Positions 26,884 to 36,238 are shown, counted from the stretch's first letter. The stretch: DNA of 64,000 nt from Aliivibrio finisterrensis_A (GCF_004167675.1 NZ_SEZQ01000001.1), one strand, 5' to 3'. Numbers and translations are program-made. Notes: generated from the letters alone by a model not told the origin.

Positions 26884-26911
26884 AAAAGGCTAACCTAATG
26901 GCTAGCCTTTT
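26884..26911 (-). promoter_or_regulatory. Hairpin between ackA and pta
   Basis: AAAAGGCTA (26884-26892) pairs with TAGCCTTTT (26903-26911). Read from ackA, the stem ends in a T-run and so looks like a terminator inside the operon. It may attenuate pta relative to ackA, or separate two units. Confidence 0.6.
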
Positions 26912-26921
26912 AGGAGATATA

Positions 26922-28118
26922 TTATAGACCAGTTAATTTAGCTGTGTCTTCTGCGATTACTAGCTCTTCGTTAGTAGAGATAACCATTGCAGGGATGCGA
27001 CTGTTTGCTGTAGTGATAGTACCTTCACCACCGAAACGCGCTTTAAGGTTAGCTTCGCCATCAACTTCGATACCGAAGATACCTAGACGGTTAAGAACCA
27101 TTTCACGGATTGGAGCAGAGTTTTCACCGATGCCGCCTGTGAAAGTGATTGCGTCTAGACGACCTTCTAGAGTTGCTGTGTAACCTGCAACGTATTTAGC
27201 TAGACGGTGACAGAATACATCCATCGCACGAGTTGCTTCTTCTTTCTCGCCGTAGTTGTCTTCAACGAAACGACAGTCAGAAGTCACTTGAGTTAGACCT
27301 TGTAGGCCAGACTCTTTAGTTAGCATGTTGTTGATTTGCTCAACAGAGTAACCTAGTGCGTCATGTAGGTGGAAAACGATCGCAGGATCGATATCACCAC
27401 AACGAGTACCCATTACTAGACCTTCAAGAGGAGTAAGACCCATAGAAGTATCTACAGATTGACCGTTCTTGATTGCACATACAGATGCGCCGTTACCTAG
27501 GTGACAGTTGATGATGTTAACTTCTTCAACTGGCTTGTTTAATAGATCAGCAACTTCGCGAGTGATGAACAGGTGAGAAGTACCGTGCATGCCGTAACGA
27601 CGGATGCCGTGGTCTGTGTATAGGTTGTATGGAAGAGCGTATAGGAAAGACTCTTCAGGCATAGTTTGGTGGAAAGCAGTATCAAATACAGCAACGTTTT
27701 GAAGGCCTGGGAAGTTAGCTTTAGCTGCTTCGATACCGATGATGTGAGCAGGGTTATGAAGAGGTGCAAAAGTTGCAGCGTCTTGAATACCTTTAAGTAC
27801 TTCGTCAGTGATAAGTGCTGACTTAGTGAATTGCTCACCACCGTGTACGATACGGTGACCGATAGCGCCAAGGTTAGCTTTAAGCTCTGGCTTAGATGCA
27901 AGGATAGTTTCTACCATAAATGATAGAGCTTCTACGTGTGCAGCGCCTGCACCTAGTTGAGCTTCGTGCTTGCCATCAAGTTTCCACTTCATACGAGCTT
28001 CAGGAAGACCAAGACACTCAGCAAGACCAGTTAAGTGCTCTGCACCAGATTCTGCGTCAACAACCGCAAATTTAAGAGAAGAACTACCGCAGTTTAAAAC
28101 TAAAACCAGCTTAGACAT
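26922..28118 (-). CDS. ackA: Acetate kinase
   Basis: Transfers phosphate between acetyl phosphate and ADP to yield acetate and ATP. The first ASKHA signature is VLNCGSSSLK at the N-terminus. GHRIVHGGE, FDTAFHQTMPE and GMHGTSH are the acetate/phosphate-site motifs, and FTGGIGENS is the adenosine-binding stretch. Length is 398 residues. The neighbouring yfbV diverges, as in E. coli. Confidence 0.97.
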   Translation of the reverse strand: MSKLVLVLNCGSSSLKFAVVDAESGAEHLTGLAECLGLPEARMKWKLDGKHEAQLGAGAAHVEALSFMVETILASKPELKANLGAIGHRIVHGGEQFTKSALITDEVLKGIQDAATFAPLHNPAHIIGIEAAKANFPGLQNVAVFDTAFHQTMPEESFLYALPYNLYTDHGIRRYGMHGTSHLFITREVADLLNKPVEEVNIINCHLGNGASVCAIKNGQSVDTSMGLTPLEGLVMGTRCGDIDPAIVFHLHDALGYSVEQINNMLTKESGLQGLTQVTSDCRFVEDNYGEKEEATRAMDVFCHRLAKYVAGYTATLEGRLDAITFTGGIGENSAPIREMVLNRLGIFGIEVDGEANLKARFGGEGTITTANSRIPAMVISTNEELVIAEDTAKLTGL

Positions 28119-28438
28119 GTATAAATACCTATTTATTCATCAGTAATTAAAGTTATGTCGTAAATGACATAACAATGACAAATACAGTTAATTCAGAAGA
28201 TTATTACCGCATTTGCATAAAAAAGTTGGCTATCCTTAGAAAGAGCATTACAGCAGTCCTTGCCGATTTATCCTATTTTAGCTTATAGTAGAACTACAGC
28301 AAAAAAATAAATCAGCGCATAGGATAACGATTGTGCGCTAAGATAACAAAAATATTTTAAGATAATATTAATTCTAATCAAGTTTATTCTGTATATTTTT
28401 GAATAATTAAACTTTTGTTTAGAATATAAGGGGGCAAT
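28119..28438. other. ackA/yfbV divergent intergenic region
   Basis: About 320 bases, AT-rich and without a gene. It contains an AGCGCA/TGCGCT inverted repeat (28314-28319 with 28334-28339) and an FNR-like site (listed separately). I could not settle the ackA promoter. Confidence 0.45.
28368..28381 (+). promoter_or_regulatory. FNR-like site upstream of yfbV
   Basis: TTAAT-TCTA-ATCAA matches 9 of 10 positions of TTGAT-N4-ATCAA. It is centred about 64 bases before the yfbV ATG, compatible with activation of yfbV or with action on the divergent ackA. No experimental support is available from the sequence alone. Confidence 0.4.
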
Positions 28439-28888
28439 ATGAGTGAAAACGGTTTTCTATTCCGATTTCGAGACGGCCAAACCTACATGGACACTTGGCC
28501 TGAGCGAAAAGAGTTAGCTCCAATGTTCCCAGAACATCGTGTAATTAAAGCAACTAAGTTTGCCGTAAAGGTAATGCCAGCAGTTGCTGTAATTAGCGTA
28601 CTAACCCAGATGGCTTTCAATAATACAGCTGGGTTGGCACAAGCGATTATCATTGCGTTATTTGCATTGAGTATGCCATTACAAGGCTTTTGGTGGTTAG
28701 GTAATCGAGCGAATACAAAATTACCACCAGCGCTCGCGAGTTGGTACCGAGAGTTATATCAAAAGATTATAGAATCAGGGGCTGCATTAGAGCCAATGAA
28801 GAGCCAGCCACGTTATAAAGAATTAGCTAATATTTTAAATAAAGCGTTTAAACAGTTAGATCGAAGTGAATTTGAACGTTGGTTTTAA
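28439..28888 (+). CDS. yfbV: UPF0208 membrane protein YfbV
   Basis: Small inner-membrane protein of the UPF0208 family with two hydrophobic helices (about residues 44-62 and 68-88) and conserved FRDGQTYMDTWPERKELAP-like and ALSMPLQGFWWLG stretches. In E. coli, YfbV has been linked to insulating the Ter macrodomain of the chromosome. Length is 149 residues, as expected. AGGGGGC precedes the ATG. The ackA-yfbV pairing is conserved with E. coli. Confidence 0.93.
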   Translation: MSENGFLFRFRDGQTYMDTWPERKELAPMFPEHRVIKATKFAVKVMPAVAVISVLTQMAFNNTAGLAQAIIIALFALSMPLQGFWWLGNRANTKLPPALASWYRELYQKIIESGAALEPMKSQPRYKELANILNKAFKQLDRSEFERWF

Positions 28889-28941
28889 TGTAATATTAGT
28901 ATAAATTGCTCGCCGCAATCCCTTTAAAAGATAAAAATGAG

Positions 28942-29016
28942 AGCCGAACGTTTAAGAGTAGCCTTAGACGTTCGGCTTTCTTGTCCGTGATGATTGACAA
29001 GTTGTCAGTCATTTTT
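28942..29016 (+). terminator. Tandem hairpins after yfbV
   Basis: AGCCGAACGT (28942-28951) pairs with ACGTTCGGCT (28968-28977) and is followed by a short T-rich stretch. A second hairpin, TGATTGAC/GTCAGTCA (28991-29010), is followed by five T residues. Two stems in a row suggest a double terminator, or the end of a short 3'-UTR-derived RNA. Confidence 0.65.
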
Positions 29017-29141
29017 AACGCTTAAATGATACTCAATAATGAAGTTTATTAAGGATAAGTTTGATTTCATCGATGGTGTTTTCACAATAAGCATAAAGTG
29101 TATTTTGTTTTTTTTAACAAAACATATTTATAGTTGTATAT

Positions 29142-31010
29142 ATGAAAAATTATTCATTAAAGAAAAAAATTCTTTTTATTACCCTTTTGTCGCTAGTTTC
29201 TGTTGTTTTCCTTCTTTCTTGGCAGAGTTACTCTGAGCAAAAAAAACATGTGTATGAAACGGCATTACAGCAATTAAATCGCCTTTCTGATTTACACTCA
29301 ACAAAAATTGATGAGTGGATGAATTTTAGAATTAATATTGTAAATGGTTTAGTTAATCACAAAAATGATAGTGAAGATTTACTGTATTTAGCACAAAGTT
29401 CAGGCGGGTTTTTAATCAGTTATTATACTTATTATGATGGTCGCTTGCTTACGTCCGATCCAACTCTTGACGTAACAGGGTTAGATCTGCGTGATGCTGA
29501 TTGGTATATGGATGCTCAAAAGCAAAGCTCAATTTTAGTCACCTCGCCTTATCTAGAGCCAATCTTAAAAGATACAGTAGTGACAATAGCAAAAGCCACT
29601 GATGATGCAGTCGTTGCATCGGATTTATCAATTGCTACTCTCATTAAGCAAGTATCAGAAATGGCTTTGCCTGATAATGGGGAAGCATTACTTATTGATA
29701 AAGACGGTAAGATCATTGCTTACAAAGATAAAGAGTTAGTTCAAAAATCAATATCAAAAGTGAGTGCTCAACTAAATATCCAGCAGGTAGAGCAAGCATC
29801 TAAAAATAAACAACTTACTCAAGTGATCTTCGATTCACAAAACAAAGAAAAACTGGTCTGGGCAATGACGATCTCAGATCTTAATTGGACGTTATTACTT
29901 GCGATTGATAAAGAAACATTAGACGCGCCATTAAAAGCACAATTAACCAGTCAGTTATTGAGTGCAGGTATTGTTTTATTACTTAGTATTCTTATCATGG
30001 TTTATGTGATGAATTTGATGTTTGCTCCATTATTACGAATTACGCATGCATTAGGTGCTATTGCTAATGGTAATGGTGATTTAACACAGCGCTTAAAAAT
30101 CGAATCTCATGATGAAATTGGTGAATTGGCAAACAGCTTTAATGTATTTACAGATAGTCAACACGCTCTGATCCGTCATATCAATCAACAAAGTGTGGAT
30201 TTAGAAAAAGACGCATCACATGGTGTGGAAAACAGCCAATTAACAATGAAGAGTTTAGAAAGTCAGCAAGAAAATCTGATTTCTGTAGCAACAGCGATGA
30301 ATCAAATGTCCGGAGCAGCGAGTGATATCGCGATGAATGCTGCTCAAACGGCAACTGCCGCTCAGCAATCAACGAAAAATTCTGAAGATGGATTAACGTT
30401 AGCTAGTTCGACCCGTCACTCTGTTCAACAATTGGCGCTTGAAGTATCAAATACGACAGACGTTATTAGTGAGTTAAATAGCCATGTAAATTCTATTTCT
30501 GGGATTTTGGTAACGATTCAAGCTATTGCAGAACAAACGAATCTATTGGCATTGAATGCGGCGATTGAAGCGGCTCGTGCTGGTGAGCAAGGTCGAGGTT
30601 TTGCCGTTGTTGCTGATGAGGTTCGTGTATTATCGAAACGAACACAAGATTCAACGCAAGAGATTTATTCAATGATTGAAACATTGCAAAAATCGACAAG
30701 TAAAGTAGTTGAGGCAATGGAGTCAAATAAACAAACGGTGGAAGGAACAGTGAGTGATATTGATCATCTCGCTGACAGTTTGAATGAAAGCAACCAAGCG
30801 ATTGCATTAATTTCAGATATGGCTACTCAAATTGCGACAGCTGCAGAAGAGCAAAGCCAAGTGATTCTTGAAATGAATGATAATACGATGACGATAAAAG
30901 AGACCAGTGAAGATATCATGTTATCGGCTCAGAGCAGCCTAGGCCAAGCTCAAGAGCTAAAAATGCATGCAGATTCATTGAATGAGCAAGTATCTCAATT
31001 TAAGATTTAA
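29142..31010 (+). CDS. Methyl-accepting chemotaxis protein with dCache_1 sensor
   Basis: Inner-membrane chemoreceptor, 622 residues. Transmembrane helix 1 spans about 7-26. The periplasmic part (about 30-265) fits a double Cache domain. It contains DLRDADWYMDA, the R-x-x-x-W-Y pattern found in amino-acid-binding dCache_1 receptors, followed by a SPYLEP tyrosine and a later D (VASDLSI), so amino acid sensing is plausible. Helix 2 spans about 273-295, then HAMP (about 296-350) and the signalling coiled coil with QTNLLALNAAIEAARAGE near residue 465. No strong ribosome site precedes the ATG. The ligand is inferred, not proven. Confidence 0.93.
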   Translation: MKNYSLKKKILFITLLSLVSVVFLLSWQSYSEQKKHVYETALQQLNRLSDLHSTKIDEWMNFRINIVNGLVNHKNDSEDLLYLAQSSGGFLISYYTYYDGRLLTSDPTLDVTGLDLRDADWYMDAQKQSSILVTSPYLEPILKDTVVTIAKATDDAVVASDLSIATLIKQVSEMALPDNGEALLIDKDGKIIAYKDKELVQKSISKVSAQLNIQQVEQASKNKQLTQVIFDSQNKEKLVWAMTISDLNWTLLLAIDKETLDAPLKAQLTSQLLSAGIVLLLSILIMVYVMNLMFAPLLRITHALGAIANGNGDLTQRLKIESHDEIGELANSFNVFTDSQHALIRHINQQSVDLEKDASHGVENSQLTMKSLESQQENLISVATAMNQMSGAASDIAMNAAQTATAAQQSTKNSEDGLTLASSTRHSVQQLALEVSNTTDVISELNSHVNSISGILVTIQAIAEQTNLLALNAAIEAARAGEQGRGFAVVADEVRVLSKRTQDSTQEIYSMIETLQKSTSKVVEAMESNKQTVEGTVSDIDHLADSLNESNQAIALISDMATQIATAAEEQSQVILEMNDNTMTIKETSEDIMLSAQSSLGQAQELKMHADSLNEQVSQFKI

Positions 31011-31020
31011 CGATAAGACC

Positions 31021-31046
31021 CAGCAAGAGTTTACGTACTCTTGCTG
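31021..31046 (+). promoter_or_regulatory. Hairpin after the dCache chemoreceptor
   Basis: CAGCAAGAGT (31021-31030) pairs perfectly with ACTCTTGCTG (31037-31046). It sits directly after the stop codon and just upstream of the true terminator, so it probably protects the 3' end or assists termination. Confidence 0.6.
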
Positions 31047-31057
31047 TTTATATTAAT

Positions 31058-31095
31058 AAAAAAATGCCGCTAACTCACGTTAGCGGCATTTTTTA
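31058..31095. terminator. Bidirectional terminator between chemoreceptor gene and argS
   Basis: A perfect 14-pair stem (31061-31074 with 31079-31092) around TCAC, with A and T tracts at both ends. Confidence 0.9.
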
Positions 31096-31114
31096 TTCGG
31101 CTATATTATTGATA

Positions 31115-32848
31115 TTACATACGCTCTAGCGTTTCAATACCCAATAAGTCTAGGCCTTGTTTGATCGTTTTAGCTGTTAATGCAGCTAGTTTCAGGCGGC
31201 TTTGTTTAACAGCTTCATCTTCGTTGTTAAGAATAGGGCACGCTTCGTAGAAACTAGAGAATTGACCAGCAAGTTCAAATAGGTAAGCACACATTAAGTG
31301 AGGTTGGCCTTCACTTGCTACTGCTTGAACCGCTTCTTCAAATTGCATTAACTTAGCAACTAATGCTTTTTCTTTCTCGTCAGTGATCTTAACTTCACCC
31401 GTTAACTCATCCATAGACAAGCCAGCTTTGCTGAAGATAGAAGCAACACGAGTGTATGCATATTGCATGTAAGGCGCTGTGTTGCCCTCAAATGCAAGCA
31501 TGTTGTCCCAATCGAAGATGTAGTCCGTAGTACGGTGCTTAGAAAGATCAGAGTACTTAACTGCAGCCATTGCAACGGTTGTAGCAATTTTAGCTTTTTC
31601 TTCAGCTGATAGATCTTTGTTTTTCTCTTCGATTAGTTTTGTTGCACGCTCTTCTGCTTCATCAAGAAGATCAGCCAGACGAACCGTACCGCCTGCACGA
31701 GTTTTAAATGGACGACCATCTTTACCTAGCATCATACCAAACGCGTGGTGCTCTAGAGACACGCTCTCAGGAACATAACCCGCTTTACGAACGATAGTCC
31801 ACGCTTGCATTAGGTGTTGGTGTTGACGTGAATCGATGAAGTAAAGAACACGATCAGCATTCAGCTCTTCGAAACGGTATTTAGCACAAGCGATGTCAGT
31901 AGTTGTGTACAGGAAGCCGCCGTCACGTTTTTGAACGATAACGCCCATAGGCTCGCCATCTTTGTTCTTGTATTCATCAAGGTAAACGACTTGAGCACCA
32001 TCACTCTCAACAGCTAAACCTTGCTTTTGAAGATCAGCAACGATTGGAGCAAGCATGCTGTTATACATACTTTCACCCATTACGTTATCACGAGTCAGTG
32101 ACACGTTTAGGCGATCATAGTTGCGTTGGTTTTGAACCATAGTTACGTCAACAAGCTTCTTCCACATTTCTGCACAGAACTCGTCACCACCTTGAAGTTT
32201 AACAACGTAACCACGTGCAGTTACTGCAAACTCTTCATCTTCGTCGTATAGTTTTTTAGATTCACGGTAGAAACCTTCAAGATCAGACAGTTCCATAGAA
32301 ACTTCGCCTTTCTCTTTTTGGATGCGCTCAAGGTTTGCGATAAGCATACCAAATTGAGTACCCCAGTCACCGATGTGGTTAGCACGAGTAACATTGTGAC
32401 CTAAAAACTCAAGCGTACGAACAACAGCATCACCGATGATAGTTGAACGTAAGTGACCCACGTGCATTTCTTTTGCAACGTTTGGTGCAGAGTAATCTGC
32501 AACGATGTTTTGTTGTTCTTCTTTAGCAACACCTAGGCGTTCATCAGCCAATGCCGCTTCTGCTTGTTGTGCTAGAAATTCTTCTGATAAGAAAATATTG
32601 ATAAAGCCAGGGCCTGCAATTTCAGTTTTGCTAGCGATGCCATCAAGATCCAAAACATCCAGTACTTTCTGAGCAAATTCTCGTGGGTTTGTACCTAGTC
32701 GCTTAGCTACGCCCATTACGCCGTTAGCTTGGTAGTCACCAAATTGTGCTTTTGCAGATTGACGAACTGCTGCAGGGCTGCCTGCTGGCGCGCCGGCTGC
32801 TTCTAAGGCTTGAGAAACTTTGTCGTTAATAAGTGATTGAATATTCAA
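31115..32848 (-). CDS. argS: Arginyl-tRNA synthetase
   Basis: Charges tRNA-Arg. The N-terminal tRNA D-loop-binding domain is followed by the class I Rossmann fold with the HIGH-type motif as HVGHLRSTIIGD. The KMSKS-equivalent region is degenerate, as is normal for this enzyme (GKDGRPFKTRAG). The C-terminal anticodon-binding DALR domain ends LLGIETLERM. Length is 577 residues, the same as E. coli. yecM diverges from it, as in E. coli. Confidence 0.98.
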   Translation of the reverse strand: MNIQSLINDKVSQALEAAGAPAGSPAAVRQSAKAQFGDYQANGVMGVAKRLGTNPREFAQKVLDVLDLDGIASKTEIAGPGFINIFLSEEFLAQQAEAALADERLGVAKEEQQNIVADYSAPNVAKEMHVGHLRSTIIGDAVVRTLEFLGHNVTRANHIGDWGTQFGMLIANLERIQKEKGEVSMELSDLEGFYRESKKLYDEDEEFAVTARGYVVKLQGGDEFCAEMWKKLVDVTMVQNQRNYDRLNVSLTRDNVMGESMYNSMLAPIVADLQKQGLAVESDGAQVVYLDEYKNKDGEPMGVIVQKRDGGFLYTTTDIACAKYRFEELNADRVLYFIDSRQHQHLMQAWTIVRKAGYVPESVSLEHHAFGMMLGKDGRPFKTRAGGTVRLADLLDEAEERATKLIEEKNKDLSAEEKAKIATTVAMAAVKYSDLSKHRTTDYIFDWDNMLAFEGNTAPYMQYAYTRVASIFSKAGLSMDELTGEVKITDEKEKALVAKLMQFEEAVQAVASEGQPHLMCAYLFELAGQFSSFYEACPILNNEDEAVKQSRLKLAALTAKTIKQGLDLLGIETLERM

Positions 32849-33055
32849 AGAGGTTATCCTTCATATCGCTGTTAAACAGGAATGCTGTTGCATGGAAAGC
32901 AAAATAGTGGGTAATAATAGCAATAAAACACGGGATATTTAATAGTTTCTGTTATTTTTTATTGTAACTTAGGAGCTATTTTTCGAAAGGTTCTAAACAT
33001 CAAGTAAAGAGGTTGATACAATTCAGTTTCTCTTTTTTACCGTTAGGTTGCCTTC

Positions 33056-33652
33056 ATGTCATCACTATTATTAAAACAACAACAATTAGAGCCTCAGCAA
33101 TTGATTAATTCCTTGCCTTCTTTCATGGAGAGGATTCAAGAATTATTGGATGTATTAGAGATCGATTTAACTCAATATCAAGCGGATCATATTGCGTTAC
33201 GAATTAATGATCGCGAGGTTGCAGAAGCCGCTCATCAAGCGTGGTTACATCAAGCTGAAGAATGGTCAAATAACGAGATCAATGGTCGCCCAATTATTGC
33301 TCTAGGCTTTAATCAACCTTTAGAGGTTAGTGGTTGGTCTATTGAATGTTTAGAGTTGCCATATCCGGGCGAAAAAAGTTACCCGCAACAAGGTTGGGAG
33401 CATGTGGAATGGGTTATTCCATGCAATGTTAATTCTCAAGAGGCGTTTTTGGAATATGTATTTAAGACATTTCCACTGCTAGAAGAGAAATGGGATAACT
33501 TGGCGTCTTTAGGCGTAAAAGTAAAACAGAGCTGCCCATCAGGGGATGCTGAGCGAATTGCAAATTATACCGTTGCTTTTAAATATCAAGGTGTGTGTAT
33601 AAAGCTTCATCCACATAGCCTCAAAGCGGTTATCGAGAGTGAGCAGGCATAA
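33056..33652 (+). CDS. yecM: YecM-like VOC-fold protein
   Basis: 198 residues resembling E. coli YecM: ADHIALRINDREVAEAAH, NGRPIIAL, IECLELPYPGEKSYPQQGWEHVEWVIP and the C-terminal KLHPHSLK. The fold is of the glyoxalase/vicinal-oxygen-chelate type with probable metal ligands (HIALR His, GWEH His, KLHPH). The substrate is unknown. The argS-yecM neighbourhood matches E. coli. The ATG follows TTAGGTTGCCTTC, a weak ribosome site. Confidence 0.88.
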   Translation: MSSLLLKQQQLEPQQLINSLPSFMERIQELLDVLEIDLTQYQADHIALRINDREVAEAAHQAWLHQAEEWSNNEINGRPIIALGFNQPLEVSGWSIECLELPYPGEKSYPQQGWEHVEWVIPCNVNSQEAFLEYVFKTFPLLEEKWDNLASLGVKVKQSCPSGDAERIANYTVAFKYQGVCIKLHPHSLKAVIESEQA

Positions 33653-33676
33653 ATAGGCTTGATACCTAAAAAACAT

Positions 33677-33712
33677 AAAAGGCACCCAATCTAGAATTTG
33701 GATGCCTTTTTT
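33677..33712. terminator. Bidirectional terminator between yecM and the APE arm
   Basis: AAAAGGCA-CCAA pairs with TTGG-TGCCTTTT with a central mismatch, with A and T runs on the flanks, serving convergent genes. Confidence 0.8.
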
Positions 33713-33742
33713 GATGGTGGAGTGAGTATTGAATTATTTAAT

Positions 33743-34975
33743 TCATGGCTTACATAACTCAGCGATCACTTTTAAACGGCGTTCAGGTTCAGCAACAAAA
33801 GGATTCTCTTCATCCCACGCATAACCAGCCAAAATAGCACTGATCATTTGTTTGATTTTAGGGTTTGAATCTTCATGGAAGATAACGTCTTGGAATGTCC
33901 CTTCGTACCAACCTTCCACATAACAACGGAAGGTGTTTACGCCCTTCATTAGCTTATCTGAGTAATCAATGTGCCAATTAACCTCTTCTTGATTGAATTG
34001 TTTAATCAATAACTCGGCAGCTAACTCAGCCGATTTCATCGCAATAGTGACGCCAGAAGAAAACACAGGGTCAAGAAACTCACCAGCATTACCTAAAAGA
34101 GCAAAGTTGCGCTCACAAAGTGTCGTTACATTGGCAGAATAGCCCATGATCTCGCCACTTGGATTTGGGTATTTGGCATGAGCAAGCAACTGTTGCAGAT
34201 TGCGATCTTCTGTTGCAAGCTGCTTTAATGCTTCTATATTGTCTTGAGAATAGTGTTCAAAAAACTCAGGTTCGCCGACAACACCAAAAGAGCAAGTACC
34301 ATTGCTGAATGGAATTAACCAATACCACACTTGAGTGTTGGTTGGATGAACCGAGATAAGGATCTTATTTCGGTCATAGTTAATGTCAGTAATATTGTCA
34401 GTGATATGAGTAAAAATCGCTTTTCGTGGTGGAAGGCAAGAAGGTTCTTCTAATTCTAAAATTTTTGGAAGCACACGACCAAACCCACTCGCATCTAAGA
34501 CAAAATCAGCTTCAACTTGATAAGGATTACCATCGGCATCTAAAACAGAAAGCAGGGCTTTAGCTTGAGATACGTTAACATCAGTAATTTCGTGTTGGTA
34601 ACGGATTTCAACCCCTTGTTCTTGGGCACTGTCTGCCAATACTTTATCAAAGTTTCCACGTTGAACTTGATAAGTTGTTCCTGCGCCAGAAGAGAATTTT
34701 TCGGTAAAATCAAATGAAGTAAACGTACCATCAAAATGGAAAGCGGCCCCATTTTTATACTGGAAATTTGCTTTTTCCACGGCTTCAAGCATACCTGCTT
34801 TTTTGATTGATTCCATGCAAGCAGGTAAAAGACTTTCACCAATAGAAAAACGAGGGAATGTTGATTTTTCTAAAACAATGCAATCAATATTGTGTTGTTT
34901 TAATAATGCAGCAGCAATAGACCCTGATGGCCCAGCACCAATGATGGCAACTTGGGTTGATTGTGGTGATAGCAC
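33743..34975 (-). CDS. Flavin-dependent halogenase-like oxidoreductase of the aryl polyene cluster
   Basis: 410 residues with the FAD-binding GAGPSGS (near 13), GESLLP (46-51) and a later VLDASGFGR. It also carries WYWLIP (217-222), which fits the WxWxIP signature of flavin-dependent halogenases, and YKNGAAFHF, whose Lys74 falls where halogenases hold the catalytic lysine. Related aryl polyenes of Xanthomonas (xanthomonadins) are brominated, so a halogenase is chemically plausible. Many such homologues in polyketide clusters have other or lost activities, so I do not assert halogenation. It is the terminal gene of the minus-strand arm, 108 bases downstream of the methyltransferase gene. Confidence 0.75.
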   Translation of the reverse strand: MLSPQSTQVAIIGAGPSGSIAAALLKQHNIDCIVLEKSTFPRFSIGESLLPACMESIKKAGMLEAVEKANFQYKNGAAFHFDGTFTSFDFTEKFSSGAGTTYQVQRGNFDKVLADSAQEQGVEIRYQHEITDVNVSQAKALLSVLDADGNPYQVEADFVLDASGFGRVLPKILELEEPSCLPPRKAIFTHITDNITDINYDRNKILISVHPTNTQVWYWLIPFSNGTCSFGVVGEPEFFEHYSQDNIEALKQLATEDRNLQQLLAHAKYPNPSGEIMGYSANVTTLCERNFALLGNAGEFLDPVFSSGVTIAMKSAELAAELLIKQFNQEEVNWHIDYSDKLMKGVNTFRCYVEGWYEGTFQDVIFHEDSNPKIKQMISAILAGYAWDEENPFVAEPERRLKVIAELCKP

Positions 34976-35083
34976 AAGCGCTCCTAATGAAGATACAAAA
35001 TCGTCACTTTAGTTAATAAGATAAGCTAAAGCGACGACAAAACATTTCTAATAATTATAGATATATCAGGTTAAGAAGTGTAA

Positions 35084-36163
35084 TTATTTAGCACGAAGTT
35101 CGAGTAACGTATGGCCTAAACCAATGTTATCTGTTTGCTCAGCAACAGCGAATCCAGCCTCTTCAATAATTTCTAAGAAATCACTGCAACGATAAAAACG
35201 ACTGTTACCATTTGCTAAACACGTAAAGTACAGTGAGGTTGCATTTAGGCTATACGATGCCGCATCGTATTTTTGAGCATCCCAAAATAGCTCAAGAATA
35301 TACACTTTGGCGTCTGTAGACATTGCAGCACGAACGCGTTTTAAAATGCTTAAAATCTCCATAGGAGAGAAGCAGTCTAAGAATTGGCTCATCCACCACA
35401 CATCAGCACCTTGGGGTAATGGTAGGCTCTTATCGAGCATATTCGTCGGGTGACCATTTATGCGATCAGCAAAGCCTCGTTGTTCTGCATTTTTTAATGC
35501 CATTTCGATTTGTTGTGGAAGGTCGATAATCGTGACTTCAACATCATTGTCGTAATTACAGCACTGCAGTGCCCACTTACCCGTGTTACCACCAATATCA
35601 AAAAGACGTTTTGGTTTTTGACTTAATACTTTTTCTAATAAAATAGGGAATGAACGGTCTGAATAGAAATGATCAAATTTGAACCAGCTCTCTTTTGCTT
35701 TCTCAGGCAAGCGAGATAAGCCTTCATAAATAGTTGGCCAGTCACCAAGTTCTTTTAGGCCAGCAGGCGTACCTTCTTGAATCGCTTCAGTAAGGTGCAT
35801 CATTGCGGCGTAACATACATCAGCAGTAAAATCTAAGTTCGCATTGGTCATACCGTCGTGTAATAAAAAGTGACCTAAGTTGGCAAGGACATAATTAGGC
35901 TCATTCCATGTAACGATATGTGCACTCAACGCCATATCTAGAAGAACTTTAACGCCATATTCTGAAACGCCAGTCTCTTGAGATAATTGCACAGCGTTTA
36001 AGCCTTGATCGTTTGCTTTATCTAGCGCAGCAAGAATACCAAGATCTCTGAGGGTGCGAGCGGTATGAAAAACGATAGGGGCAAAAGAGAGTTTCTGTGC
36101 TTCTGTTTTTGCTTCTAGTGCATTAAAAGGGTCATTTTTATATTGAGTCACGAAATTAGCCAT
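35084..36163 (-). CDS. SAM-dependent methyltransferase of the aryl polyene cluster
   Basis: 359 residues of the plant/bacterial O-methyltransferase class: an N-terminal winged-helix dimerisation region (LGILAALDKANDQGLNAVQLSQ) and a Rossmann domain whose SAM loop is LFDIGGNTGKWAL near residue 190. The family's usual catalytic His is not obvious to me. The likely job is methylating the aryl head group. From memory, published V. fischeri aryl polyenes carry a methylated 4-hydroxyphenyl head, but whether this enzyme does it is inference. It lies on the minus strand with the halogenase-like gene. Confidence 0.8.
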   Translation of the reverse strand: MANFVTQYKNDPFNALEAKTEAQKLSFAPIVFHTARTLRDLGILAALDKANDQGLNAVQLSQETGVSEYGVKVLLDMALSAHIVTWNEPNYVLANLGHFLLHDGMTNANLDFTADVCYAAMMHLTEAIQEGTPAGLKELGDWPTIYEGLSRLPEKAKESWFKFDHFYSDRSFPILLEKVLSQKPKRLFDIGGNTGKWALQCCNYDNDVEVTIIDLPQQIEMALKNAEQRGFADRINGHPTNMLDKSLPLPQGADVWWMSQFLDCFSPMEILSILKRVRAAMSTDAKVYILELFWDAQKYDAASYSLNATSLYFTCLANGNSRFYRCSDFLEIIEEAGFAVAEQTDNIGLGHTLLELRAK

Positions 36164-36186
36164 AGTATTAGAAGATGAAAATGATC

Positions 36187-36238
36187 ATATCAGTGGTGCT
36201 GAGTGAAACTTTGTTCAAAAGCAAGAAACCACTGATAT
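36187..36238. repeat. Inverted repeat upstream of the methyltransferase gene
   Basis: ATATCAGTGGT (36187-36197) and ACCACTGATAT (36228-36238) are perfect 11-base inverted copies separated by 30 bases, just upstream of the methyltransferase start at 36163. They may be an operator or an RNA hairpin. Confidence 0.6.

Noticed and set aside
29039..29236. Small open frame at the start of the dCache chemoreceptor
   Set aside because: It overlaps the receptor gene in another frame and has no family likeness or ribosome site.
33677..33712. Possible small RNA at the hairpin after yecM
   Set aside because: It has no promoter-like sequence nearby and fits a simple bidirectional terminator.
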